Made by a program: the position numbers and the translations under genes
Part shown: positions 22,430-33,583 of the stretch, in pieces
Position numbering within the stretch: position 1 is the stretch's first letter
Layout: each line of letters opens with the position of its first letter
Origin: Myoxocephalus aenaeus
Taxonomy: Eukaryota; Chordata; Actinopteri; Perciformes; Cottidae
Length of the DNA stretch: 64,000 nucleotides
Reading direction: 5' to 3'
Assembly: GCA_038501785.1 (NCBI GenBank)
Contig: JBAMJR010000497.1
Coordinates: 212,501-276,500 of the forward strand
Notes under the pieces: model-generated
The model's database searches: none
Seen by the model: only the letters and a program-made list of their open reading frames with translations
Told to the model about the DNA's origin: nothing

Positions 22430-23482
22430 CACATCACCGTGTCAGGGTTATAATCTGAGCCACTCATACATTGACCTCAGCATGATGGCGGTCTGGATCT
22501 TATTGGTCATGTGATGTAGTTATAGTTAGCTATCTGGAGTTGAGCTGTATGATCTGGACCAATAACACGCATCTGAGTATGATATTGGGCTGATGCTACA
22601 GAGGAGTAATACCAGTGATGATCACATCAATAGATTGTTTGAGTTATTTCTCTTTGCTTGCTTTTTCATCCACCTGGTCTTCTCTGTTTCCTCAAGTTGA
22701 ACCATTTTGCAAATATGGTCAAAACTAGTGTAAAGATACTGTATCAATCTGTATGAAACCCTGTATGGACTTTAGATGAGTAGTGTATATGCAGAGGTTG
22801 GTGGCAGACATCCGATTACACAGAAAGTAGAGCTTTGATGTTACATTGGTGCTACTGAATCTCACAGTTCTGATCGACAGTTCCTCTCTATCTGGTGTCC
22901 AGTGGTTCATTCATTAGCTGCCTCCTGCTGTATTCATTGGTGGATCATTGCATTTATTCATTCATTTGTGTGTTAAGTAGAAGCATTCGGGTCACTGTTC
23001 CCGAGCCAAGGACTTGCATCACCTCCAGATTATTCAGGTGACCGACGTGGCGCCAGCTACAGACTCAGTCAGTCTTTCACATTATCTTTCAACCAGATCT
23101 CGTTTCCAATGGTTACGTGGTTCTTATTTTCGCTATCACCTGGATTTGTCTACTTACAACTGAGGTGGCACGTGCCGGTACCTATCTCTGGACAATAATG
23201 TGTAGCTATGTGCAAACAAACTATGGAACACACACTAGTGGAGCGATGCTTAACTAACGACTAGTAACTACTTGAATTATTCATGAATTGTAGCTTCTTT
23301 TTTTATCATTTACTAACACTTTACAAATGATCTTTTTAATCATCTATAAGTCCTTAATACTTCATTTACAAATGGGGAATCCATCATTTATTAAGTATGA
23401 AAACTCACGCATAATAGTCAAGCTTATTAATCAAGAATGAAACCTTTATAAATGTGTTTATGAATTGCATACTAATGAGTTA
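22430..23482. other. Gene-free interval
   Basis: No exon, RNA gene or element end recognised. It is AT-rich near its right end, leading into the hAT target site. Confidence 0.4.
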
Positions 23483-23490
23483 CTAATGAG

Positions 23491-24711
23491 CAGTGTTCCC
23501 TCTAAGCTGCGCGCGTGCGCGGCCGCGCAGGCCAGTCGAAGTGATAGTGCAATACATTTTTCAGACCGCGCAAACGATTTTTTTTCAGGGGTTAAAAATC
23601 TTTTTTGCGCCAGTGTTTCTGAGATAGGAGTGAGCCATCTCCACAATAGAAGATCTTTGATGTGACGTGTCGAGTCTTCTTGGCCAATCAGCGTCCCGTT
23701 TCTCGCGCTCTGTACCTCTGCTAGCGCTCTGCCTCCGTAGGCACCCACCACCCCCGCTGTCCTCCTCCGGGCGCCAGGAGTGAAGCTCGCCTAGAGCGCC
23801 ACATGAGCTAGGGCCGGCGCTGTTTAGGCTACTCTTGGTGGGCCCTGCTCCAGCAGTTATAGATACCATGGTGAAAAGAAAGGCAGAGCAGGTGCCCCAG
23901 AAAAAGGTCTGCCTAACGTTTAAACATGAGTGGCTAGATGAAATAGTCCAAACTGACACAGGTAGGATGAAACTTTCAGACATATTTAAATATGAAGAAA
24001 GCTAATTCTGCTCGGAGGCAAAAGCGAAAGGAGAGTTCGCTCGTGGGAAAACGTGTTTCTCTTTTGGTTAACCTGTTTTTCAGATGCTGTTCTTCAGAGA
24101 CATGTGTCTTCCATAGGCCTGCAGACAAGATGAGCCACATAGCCAGATAGGCCTATCTCCCTCAATGACATTCAAATGACATGTTTTGTAGCCTAGTTTG
24201 TTGCAAACCACTCCAGTTATTAAATTGTTTATATAGGCTACCTTTAGGAAAAATGACACCATGTCAATTTAATAGGCCTATAATTATTGTTAAGCACTGC
24301 ATTAGCATTTTTCTTTCAATGAAGTTCCACTTAAATGTTGTACCTGCTGAGAAATGACTAAACACCTTTGATACTTTTATTTTTTATATATATCATTATC
24401 AGTCATAACCAGTGAACCAGTCATAACCTCCCCTTATTGAAGTTCAACAAAGATCCTTTAAGTTCAACTAAACTGACTTGGTAAAACACCATCATTAAAA
24501 TGTTCCCAAAGTCCAGCCATTATAAAGGATATTGAATAAATATCAACCTTGTATACATATTGATGCATTTGCTGTCATCTCTTTGAATCCCCTATGGCTA
24601 ACGCAGGCTTGTGGTCATTTTCGGCAGGTCGCGAATTGCTCACAGTGCTGAAATGTGCGCTCAGAAATAAAAGAAATTGCTCAGTGCTGAAAAAAATTAG
24701 AGGGAACATTG
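23491..24711 (+). mobile_element. hAT-type element (CAGTGTTCCCTCTAA ends)
   Basis: Ends CAGTGTTCCCTCTAAGCTGC and AATTAGAGGGAACATTG are inverted repeats. A perfect 8-bp duplication CTAATGAG flanks them (23483-23490 and 24712-24719). A first coding exon of a transposase survives at 23868-23961; the remainder of the gene is missing, so the element is a 1.2-kb deletion derivative. Confidence 0.93.
23868..23961 (+). pseudogene. First exon of a hAT transposase remnant
   Basis: An ATG-initiated frame starts MVKRKAEQVPQKKVCLTF and continues FKHEWLDEIVQTDTG up to a donor-like CACAG|GTAGGATG. Basic MKRK starts followed by a W-containing segment are typical of the region preceding the zinc finger in vertebrate hAT transposases. 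No finger or catalytic region follows within the element, so this is a truncated leftover. Confidence 0.65.
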
Positions 24712-24719
24712 CTAATGAG

Positions 24720-26399
24720 TATTCATGTTGGAACAATGCTTTATAAATGATGAATTCAGTATTTATTCATGCTTTACTAATGCTAAATGGTGTGTACTTA
24801 TTATAAAGTGCTACCCTTATTTGTATTCTATCATTTATTGGACAATGTACAGTATTTAAGAGACTGTAGTGATCATGTGTTAGCTCATGGTCACTTAAGG
24901 TAAATGTAGTCGCTCTCTCACTGGGAAGGAACTACATGACTTTAAACCTAAAATAAGTCATTTACAAACATTTTAGTGACAGCGATTTTTGCAGTATAAT
25001 GCGTATCAGGCTTTATTGCTTGCATTCCTACAGAATACTATATTTTATTGTCAAAAAACAAAGAAAGTGTGTTCTTCAATGGAAAACCTTTTTTCTCTCT
25101 CCAGACGTTTTTCCCGCCTCTCGCTGGTTCCCAGAGAGAGTGTGTGCATGTGTGTGTGAACGCTAATGTACATAATGGTTCCACTCTGCTGTTCCTCCGG
25201 AGCCAAACAAACACAGATAGGACCTGGAACCGACACGCACTCGGCTCAGTGCGCCGGAGGCTTGTGCATCTATTTCTCTGTTCCTCCACAACCCTTGATG
25301 TGTTTTCTTGCCCTCTCTCTCTCTTTCCTCCCTTCTTCCATCCACCATCCCCCACCCTCCTTTCTCTGCTGTCTCCAATCCTCCTCCAGCTCTTCCCTCC
25401 TTTTCATCCCCCTCTCCCTCCCTTCCTCCCTCCCTCACCTTTCTCGTTTTCTCCTTACTCACTGGCTTTAATCTGTAACCTTCATCACCACAGCTCTCTT
25501 TCTTTACTGTTCACTTCTGAAAGACTAATTGAAAAACAAAGACAGTGGGAGAAACCATGGGAGGGGAACATTGACAATGTGTGCAGCAGTCGAGTATACG
25601 TTTTGTATTCCATATACAGAGCGGAAGAAAAACTGAAATATATACAAAAAAGCTTCTGGCATAACTCAAAACGTCTGGTGTCAGTGTGGAGGAAGGAGAT
25701 GGAGGTGAGGTGTGACGAAAGACAAGAGCAGATTAACTGGGAGGAAGATAGATGAGGAGATCAAAAAGAGGAAAGGAGAGAGACGAGACGAGACGAATGG
25801 AGAGAGGATTAGAGTCATTGTGTTCAGTAAAGCAAACCAAGCATTAAACCAGCACAGAGGGCGAGAGAGAGAGAGAGAGGAGGAAAAGATGAGTCACAGG
25901 ACCTAAGTGTTCCAGAAAGTACCGTAGAACAGTCATTTGGTCCTCGCCCAGTAAGAGATAGAGACCAGCATAGCAATGAGTTTAGAAGTTGGCGGGGCAT
26001 CCAGTTTGGGATGACAGTGTTCCCCACAGGGTTCAGGAAGGCCGGACTCCCCCAGAAGACATTCTTCAAGGTAAATACATCAATCTGGTGTTCTTTGAGA
26101 GGCTTTGGCCACATATAAACACATCGATATGAACGGTGATGACACAGCAAGAAAGTCACGCTCACTAAGCCGGGTGAACAAGACGGGGTCCGTGTTCAGG
26201 ACGGGTCGGGGGTTTGTCACAGACCGTCACACACGGAGGACCGTCTTTCAGTCGGACCTGGATGGATCACCTTGTGTCTTCATGTTTGGACATGTATACC
26301 CTTACTCTAGCTCCATTATGGAGACGATAACACCTTCACATACTTGTTAAGGATGCCCGAGCGGCCATGGAGGCAAATGAGCCGATCAGGAGTCAAAAG
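24720..26399. other. Gene-free interval with pyrimidine-rich tract
   Basis: CT-rich sequence occupies about 25310-25445. It keeps a 235-codon plus frame open (25048-25755), but composition explains this: the peptide is low-complexity S/P/L/F and shows no domain. A short piece at 26031-26071 has an acceptor-like CCCCACAG and donor-like AAG|GTAAAT, but nothing ties it to a gene. Confidence 0.45.
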
Positions 26400-27300
26400 C
26401 AGTCTTGGATGAAGGTTCATTTTATTTTTATTTACATTCAACCACCACACGAAGGTTCCGCCCTTCCCTACTGGTCTCCACCCATTTTTTGTCAAAAATT
26501 GCGATACCAGTACTTTTAAAGTGATACCGGCACTAAGTGAGCGCCTCATCTGATAGCTGAAGCTCTGTGTGTCCCAGTGGCTAACTCTGTGTGGCTGAGA
26601 CCGTTGTCATGGAACAAGGCACCGACCCTCCGGTTGTCCCTCAGGTTAACATGTGAGTCCTATCAGCACTGCTCCTGCTGTTAGCACTGCTAGGTGCCAG
26701 GAGTAAAAATGCTAATGGGACGTGAGTCAATAAATCTAGGTGTTGTCTTGGCCTCAGATCTACATGTAAGCTTCTTGTTAGCTTTCCGAGGAGCAGAAAA
26801 CCATGCTATTATGTTTATTTTTGAAGAGGTCTATCTCTTTGGGAGTGATGGTCTGCCAATATGTGTCAACTGTGTTTCCTGAACTGTTGGTCATTCTGAT
26901 TAATCAAACTATAATCTCACGCTCACTCATAGATTCACATGTCGGGAAAGTTAGCATTTCAGTTAGCATGAAAAGACCAAACTCACGAGAGCAGCACATG
27001 TGTATGAATCCCTCCTCAAACAGTCCCAGTGTTTGACTCACTTCTTTGCTCAGCTGTTTGAGGGGATGCTACTATGGGATGGTCTCCCAAGATAAACAAG
27101 AGCAACAGCTGTGTGTTCAAATGTCTAAAAATGGCATATGTTTACTTCTAATGGTCAAATACCGTACCCTCTTCCTCCTTCCCCCCTCCCGAACATAGAC
27201 CCAGGGATCTTTAGGTAGAGACGGCAGGTCAACAGTATAAACCACATGGAAGTGGTTCACATCACCAGAAAGTTGGATCCCCCACCATGTCCAGGAGAGC
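26400..27300. other. Gene-free interval
   Basis: No domain-bearing frame or repeat ends were recognised. Confidence 0.4.
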
Positions 27301-27770
27301 CAGAGCAGTGGGGCGACTGTGGATCAGTGGTAGAGCGGGTTGTTCTTCAATCAGAGGATCCATGGTTCCATGTCGATGTGTCCTTGGGCAAGACGTTTAT
27401 GCCTGATTTCCCCCCTCACGCCGTTCCTAAGGTGCATGGTTAGCTCGTCTTGATGGGCAGGTGGCAGCTTGCATGGTAGCCCCTGATCCCAGTGTATGAA
27501 TGGAGTTTCATTTAGCTGACACTTTTATCCAAAGTGACTTACAACAAGTGCATTCAACCATGAGAGTACGAACTCAGAACAAACAAAAATCAAGAAAGTA
27601 CAATTTCTTCATGGGAGCCAAGTGTTATCACACTTTGTAGTTTGCGAGAAATTAAGTGTTATTTAAGTGCTACTAAAGTGCTACTAAGGTATAGTCATGA
27701 TGACAAGTAGTGTTAAAGCGCTTTGAGTGTTCGGAAGACTAGAAAAGATCTATACAAGTACAGTCCAGCT
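27301..27770 (+). mobile_element. tRNA-derived SINE, copy 4, interrupted by another retroposon
   Basis: Head GGGCGACTGTGGATCAGTGG with TAGAGCGGGTTGTTC, followed by TGTGTCCTTGGGCAAGACG. The tail AGTGTTAAAGCGCTTTGAGT and AAGACTAGAAAAG resumes only after about 200 bp of inserted sequence (27502-27702). The box B region is altered. Confidence 0.82.
27502..27702 (+). mobile_element. Retroposon fragment inserted in SINE copy 4
   Basis: Reads TTTCATTTAGCTGACACTTT, TATCCAAAGTGACTTACAAC and later AAGTGCTACTAAAGTGCTAC. The TTTAGC(A/T)GACGCTTTTATCC motif is a widespread fish retroposon 3' module; a partial relative lies at 42545-42590. Confidence 0.6.
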
Positions 27771-28983
27771 ACCATTTACTGAGGAAGGAAACCAGTATCT
27801 GTATCTGTTTACCCAACCGAATGATCTGTACCTGTGTGCATCCTCCAAATGGGTGGAGTCCAGACCGGATGTGGGTGGAGCTCTAACAGGAAGTTGCTTT
27901 GGGCTTGCTGATGTAGTTAAACCTGAGTTGAGTGCATGGAGGGCATTTTGGAAACTACATGTTTGTCGTGTGTTTTTAAAGATTTACTGCACGAGAAGGA
28001 AGCAACGAGTTGAAAGAGAAAAGTTATAAGTATTAAGAGATTAAAGACTCTCTCCGTAGAACTACAGCAGTCGTAACCTTTCACTTCTTCATTGGCGGCT
28101 TGTGTTGTGGTGGAAGAGATACAAGAACGCTCCTGCTATTGTGAACCATGACGGGGAACTGCTTCACGTCCTGCTGTGAACATGAAGGTTATGCTTATTG
28201 TCAACGGGATCGCTGGCATAGTTACATATGCCTGTGGCAGTTTGAGTTGACAGTCCTTGGCTCAAAGCTCAGTTTGTTTCTGCCAGTAATCCCTTTCTGT
28301 TTTTTCAACCATCAGTATTAATGCTAAGTTGATTTGTTGGCAGAAGGGTTCTGGCCCTCTAAGGTGGCTCTAAGAAGCTGCTGTAAACAGAGTTGCATGC
28401 ATTCATCCTTCAAACCGGGACGATGAAGTGTTGTTCTGATTCACGAGGCCTTCGTCCCGACCCTCTGCCTCCTGCTGGGTATGTGTGGACATTTGGCAAT
28501 GCGCTGTCACTGACACAGCGTGTATCAGTGCACCAGACTGCTCGGCTCACATTGAGTTTCCCTCTCCTGCTTTTGTTCATGACGGTGCAGAAACAGACTC
28601 CAGAGCGTTGGCTGGTTCTCATGAAGGCTGGCAATGCTTCCCCGACTGCAGGGGATCTCAAAGTCATGCACAGACTTGCTAGAGTCATGTCATAATCACA
28701 AATCTGCTGATTTTGTTTCTCAGAAACACATATTTTTTGTTTCCATTCAATAATTAATTCTAATAACTTATACTTTTCCGTTTGAAGCCGCTGCCAATGA
28801 AACTCAAACAGAAAAACAAATGTTTTGCGTTAAAAGCCAACTAATGGGAGTAATTATGTCCTTTGAGAAATTAGATTGAGTTGATGGAATGGATGCTGTG
28901 CAAATTATTGTTCTGCTTTATGGAGACATCAGAGACATCAGGTAAACAGCCAATAATAACATGAGCGGGTCAGAAAACAACAG
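27771..28983. other. Gene-free interval
   Basis: The overlapping frames near 28393-28695 on both strands lack domains. No repeat ends were seen. Confidence 0.4.
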
Positions 28984-29116
28984 ATACATGTTTTATTGAA
29001 GTGATTAAATTAATGAAACGGGAAAAATCTGGCAGACATGTTCCTCCCCAGGGTAGGAACATTTCTGCCAGATTTTTCCTGTTTCATTAATTTAATCACT
29101 TCAATAAAACATGTAT
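28984..29116. repeat. 62-bp inverted repeat with 9-bp centre
   Basis: Arms 28984-29045 and 29055-29116 are reverse complements with two mismatches; the centre is CCCCAGGGT. The arms contain TTTTATTGAAGTGATTAAAT. It is either a tiny palindromic MITE or a hairpin-forming inverted duplication; no coding frame runs through it. Confidence 0.95.
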
Positions 29117-29640
29117 TTTTGTTTTTTGAGACATAGCAAAAAAACACCTGTTGGCACCTGACCAATGTCTTGAGACAGATTCATGAGCTAGAACTTCATG
29201 ATGGTGGTCCCATGAACACGCACAGGGCTTTATTTTGAAAAGAAGACGACAGGAAGTGCTCTTTCATGTCCTTGACTTGTTCACAGATACATTGAAACTC
29301 TAGTAATATTGCTGTATGATGTCAACATATTGTCAATATCTCACCGTCAATTTCTGCCGTGAACCAACATGAATAGAGGAGAGCTGTGCATGTAATTACA
29401 GTAACATTAATTAGAGGATAGCACTTGAGATGATAACAAAACATTTTTGAAAAAAATCGCAAGATTATATTGTTTAATTCATTAAATGAAAGCAGTCCTC
29501 CTCACATGTGGCTTTGACTTACAACTGACCGTTGAGCCCACAGAAAACACAGAGATATTATGATTATGTATTATCATTATTATCCTTCTGTCTGTTGCAC
29601 TAAACAGAACATGCTACCTCCTGCATGGCCACACAGACCT
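29117..29640. other. Gene-free interval
   Basis: AT-rich, with nothing recognised. Confidence 0.4.
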
Positions 29641-29978
29641 GGGGGGTATTCTTCGTACGTGGTTCAACAAAGTCGATCAAATGTCCTATTATCCATCTTA
29701 AATTAGCGAGATGATTGACATCAGGCTTTCCCGGTTCTTCAAAGGCTGACCCGCCCTCAAACGGTCTCGTTCATTGGAACCAGACGTCATTCATCTGGAT
29801 AAATGCGCGTGCACGCTCCTCTTCAGAAGGGGGAGGAGTCGAACACAGAATCCATGATCTTCAAACGCTACAATTTTAAATAAACTCAGAGAAAGAGCGT
29901 CTCTTCTCTCCGTGGAGGAGCAGGAGATGATCACGACTACATATGATGAATTTAAGTCCATATCATGGCAAAGTCTAA

Positions 29979-30039
29979 TGGTGCGTTCACATCCAAAGCG
30001 TAGTGAATATTCAAACACTTCCTGTTGTGAATGCAGCAT
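29979..30039. mobile_element. Miniature copy of the ATGC...TTCACACC MITE
   Basis: ATGGTGCGTTCACATCC at the left and GTTGTGAATGCAGCAT at the right enclose about 30 bp. It is the same terminal motif as at 2897 and 34768, reduced to a 61-bp element. Confidence 0.6.
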
Positions 30040-30456
30040 AACGCTGCCTCCGCTGGTCGGGCTAGAGTCACATAAGCATCTCAAAATATCAAGTTAAATG
30101 TATAAGTGTTGGGAAAAATGTATCGGCTAATTTTAAGTAACTCATCACTCAAATCAATCAGATTATATTTATTTAAATGTGCTTGCTGACAGTATACAAA
30201 TGAATATATACTTATGAGGATATATGTACTGTATGCACGTATGTATCATATGTGTATATACATGTATGTGTAGATTACCATATAACTAGGAGTTTGAATA
30301 TGTGTATGGGCGGATCAGTACCTTAATCATTTTCTACAATAATGATATGTATGGTGTACTAATAACACTGGCATATAATTATGAGTGCTTTAACACATCC
30401 ATAAGTTTCTTAAGCGCTAAATAAACGTTACGAACAGCACGCCATGCAGCGGCTGT

Positions 30457-30712
30457 GATCCAGTCTGCATACAGTATGTGATCCAGTATGCATACAGTAT
30501 GTGATCCAGTCTGCATACAGTATGTGATCCAGTCTGCATACAGTATGTGATCCAGTATGCATACAGTATGTGATCCAGTCTGCATACAGTATGTGATCCA
30601 GTATGCATACAGTATGTGATCCAGTCTGCATACAGTCTGTGATCCAGTCTGCATACAGTATGTGATCCAGTATGCATACAGTCTGTGATCCAGTATGCAT
30701 ACAGTCTGTGAG
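30457..30712. repeat. 23-bp minisatellite, eleven units
   Basis: GATCCAGT(A/C)TGCATACAGT(A/C)TGT recurs every 23 bp from 30457. The unit has no stop on the minus strand, and 23 is not divisible by three, so all three minus frames stay open. That explains three overlapping frames here; none is a gene. Confidence 0.96.
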
Positions 30713-31095
30713 ACGGGCGATGCTCTGCTGCGCTGTGGTGTTTAATGTACGACTCAAGGAGGTCTCGGCAGAATCTATAGCGCGTACAGGAAGTCATCAT
30801 GATGTGAGAACGCATCTTGGCGATCTCAAAGAACTTTCTCCCTATAGAACTAATGTAACTAATATCGCTCCTTCATCAATGAGGAAGGGAGCTGCCTTTT
30901 TTGTCCAGTAGGAGTGGCCAGCTTATCCAGTGAATTTCACTAAACCTGCTCTGGAGCAGGTTAAAGGATGTCAATGTGTTGCTATGGTGATTTTTCTAAA
31001 CTTGCTTCGAAGAACCGAAAAGCCTGACCTGCGTCATCTTATCCTGAAAATTATCCTGCTAACTCAGTAAACCAGGTACGAGGAATAGGGCCCTG

Positions 31096-31557
31096 GAGGT
31101 GAATCATGAGGGGCAGAACCATCTAATATGTGGAATATAATATGACATAATTCTATACTGGGATAGAGTGCGCCATGAAATGACATGTGGCCTCATGCAC
31201 CAGCTGCCAGCTGCCCAGGGGCCCGGAGCTAAAGGGGCCGGCCAAGATGTCCACACTGGCTCCTTCTTCACTGTATACTGCAGTGTGAAGGCAGGAGGAG
31301 ATTTAACAACAACAACAAATACAATCACAACAAAGGCCTTTAAATCCTGTACTTACACTCACTTTACACGTGTTTACCGCTTTGTGACGCGTAAAAGAAA
31401 TTGCAGTAACGCTTCCTTAATAATGTCACTATGCAACGAAATACACTTATAGTGCATTCATGCTACAAAAGAAAAAGAATACGAATGTGTGTGATTTATA
31501 ATCCCATTATAATGCATTTTAACGGTGGCCAGAGGACCGGCTCCTGTCCCGTCCACG
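31096..31557. other. Gene-free interval
   Basis: No gene or repeat ends were recognised. Confidence 0.4.
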
Positions 31558-32075
31558 GCGTCTCATGTGTTGTGTTAGCGTCTCATGTGTTGTGTTAGCG
31601 TCTCATGTGTTGTGTTAGCGTCGCATGTGTTGTGTGTTGTGTTAGCGTCTCATATGTTGTGTGTTGTGTTAGCGTCTCATGTGTTGTGTTAGCGTCGCAT
31701 GTGTTGTGTGTTGTGTTAGCGTCGCATGTGTTGTGTGTTGTGTTAGCGTCTCATATGTTGTGTGTTGTGTTAGCGTCTCATGTGTTGTGTTAGCGTCTCA
31801 TGTGTTGTGTTAGCATCGCATGTGTTGTGTTTGCGTCGCATGTGTTGTGTTTGCGTCGCATGTGTTGTGTTAGCGTCGCATATGTTGTGTGTTGTGTTAG
31901 CGTCGCATGTGTTGTGTGTTGTGTTAGCGTCTCATATGTTGTGTGTTGTGTTAGCGTCTCATGTGTTGTGTTAGCGTCTCATGTGTTGTGTTAGCGTCTC
32001 ATGTGTTGTGTTAGCATCGCATGTGTTGTGTTTGCGTCGCATGTGTTGTGTTTGCGTCGCATGTGTTGTGTTAGC
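31558..32075. repeat. 20-bp minisatellite with longer variants, left part
   Basis: Units GTCTCATGTGTTGTGTTAGC (20 bp) alternate with 27-bp forms containing an extra GTGTTGT. Positions 3-4 vary between TC and CG. The array continues at 33091-33172 beyond an inserted hAT element. Confidence 0.94.
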
Positions 32076-33090
32076 TAGGGTGACCGGATTTGAGTTTGTG
32101 AAAAAGAGGACACTTCGTCGGGGGGAGGGGAGGTAGTGTATAGCATGCCGCATATGAATATATGTGAATGCATACAAATGTCACAAATGAAATGACAAAA
32201 ATGACACAAATGTCTATATGAACATCTGTTTATTGAACTTTAACAAAATTGCAAAGTGCAAATGTAAAACAAATCTTTTTTGTGGCATTTAGTCCAGTGC
32301 TTCTTTAATGTGTCTTGTCCATATATTGAAGCAATAATTATAACAAATAAAAAATTCTAAATAATAAATACTTTACATAGCCACATATTAAAATAAGAAA
32401 ATGAAGACACTTTTCAGTCCTCCTCATATATTAAAGCAATAATGATAACAAATACAATATTCTAAATAATAAATTCTTAATATGGCTTTACTCGATGAGC
32501 TCTCTCCCCTTGCTGCAGTTTTGTGTTTTGCAGAGTGCACGTGAGCTTCCAAATCGCTGCCACCTTTATTTGCCACTGACACGTAAGTGCCTGCTCTGCA
32601 TGTCATGCACTCAGCTTCCGAAGCATCACGGCCGAGGCGAAAACATGGGTATTTCTTTTTGAGTTCGTCCGCGAACTTACATTTACGTTTCGGCATGGCT
32701 GCAGATGTCATGTGCTGTTGTAAACAATGCAACTAGTGGAGGTGGCAAGGTGCTCAGTGTTACCAGATTGGAAATGGCGAAGTATCGTACCAAAGGCTCA
32801 AAATGGTCGTATTTGGAGGATAATTATCGTGCATCTGGCAACACTGAGATCGATCGACCAATGACAGTTCTCTCTACAGTCAGAGCTCGCGCAAGAAGGT
32901 GGAACGTAAGGGAGATACCATTTCCAAAACTTGTAAGGGCGTAATAACTATTTTGTGAAAGACCCAGAGAAACACAAATATCCAACGAGGCAAAATCCCG
33001 GAGGTTTTTGGAATCCCTGCCGGACGCATTTTTTAGGTCTCGAAAAGAGGACATGTCCGGGAAAAAGAGGACGTCTGGCATAGGGTGCTA
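32076..33090 (-). mobile_element. hAT-like element with BED-type finger exon, inserted in the minisatellite
   Basis: The left end TAGGGTGACCGGATTTG is recognisable. The right end reads GAAAAAGAGGACGTCTGGCA then TAGGGTGCTA, a damaged inverse of it. TGTTAGC borders both sides (32069-32075 and 33091-33097), consistent with a target duplication. The right third matches the small element at 16791-17104 in inverse orientation. Confidence 0.8.
32424..32697 (-). pseudogene. BED-finger N-terminal exon of a hAT transposase
   Basis: From the ATG at 32697 the frame begins MPKRKCKFADELKKKYPCF and contains AECMTCRAGTYVSVANKGG, then HVHSAKHK. That is a C-x2-C ... H-x5-H zinc finger of the type that leads hAT transposases with this MPKRK(C/K) start. 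The frame degenerates after GESSSSK into AT-rich sequence and stops at 32424. The catalytic part is absent. Confidence 0.75.
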
Positions 33091-33172
33091 TGTTAGCGTC
33101 GCATGTGTTGTGTTAGCGTCTCATGTGTTGTGTGTTGTGTTAGCGTCTCATGTGTTGTGTTAGCGTCCCCAG
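33091..33172. repeat. 20-bp minisatellite, right part
   Basis: Four further GCGTC(G/T)CATGTGTTGTGTTA units after the insertion. Confidence 0.9.
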
Positions 33173-33500
33173 GTTGTGTCATTTATCAGGAATGCCATGA
33201 AAACACACGCCTCTATATTCATGAGAATAATGGAACAATCATCACATCCATTTGATTTCTTCAGTTGTCACTGAGTCGGCGTGGCTGCGGTTGGCTTGTT
33301 TGATTGGACGGGCCCGGGATGACATCATGACAGCAGAGAAGTTTGATGAAAACTGGGACAGAAGTTGCTGAGATTTTTTTTTTTTCTTCTTTTTTTCAGG
33401 CAGATCAGTGGTCGCTCTCTTTTCTTCTCTATCTTTCCCCGCAGTGCTAATAGTGCAGGATTATCCATAGTGGAGATGAAAAGGGTTTCATTCCCCTCTG

Positions 33501-33503
<3 letters not shown>
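33173..33503. other. Gene-free interval
   Basis: Contains a T-rich run at 33374-33398; nothing else was recognised. Confidence 0.4.

Positions 33504-33580
<77 letters not shown>
33504..33580. repeat. (GT)n microsatellite
   Basis: About 38 GT units. Confidence 0.97.

Positions 33581-33583
<3 letters not shown>

Larger units (their letters stand above)
29641..31095. mobile_element. Decayed DNA transposon with GGGGTATTC(T)TCGTACGTGGTT ends
   Basis: The left end GGGGGGTATTCTTCGTACGT is mirrored by CAGGTACGAGGAATAGGGCC at the right end (about 19 of 24 positions). Such ends recall PIF/Harbinger- or ISL2EU-like fish elements. The interior holds a short minus frame (29791-30084), a mini-MITE (29979-30039) and the 23-bp minisatellite (30457-30712). 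I could not define a target duplication. Confidence 0.6.

Noticed and set aside
25048..25755. 235-codon plus-strand open frame
   Set aside because: It runs through a CT-rich tract; the product is low-complexity with no domain, and strand-opposed frames overlap it.
26031..26071. Possible small exon with CCCCACAG acceptor and AAG|GTAAAT donor
   Set aside because: Splice-like signals alone are common; no neighbouring exon in phase and no recognisable peptide.
30379..30815. Three overlapping minus frames with repeated HTVCRLDHILYADWIT
   Set aside because: Artefact of the stop-free 23-bp minisatellite unit.
31558..32075. CRISPR-like regular repeat
   Set aside because: Units are directly adjacent without unique spacers, and the context is vertebrate; it is a minisatellite.
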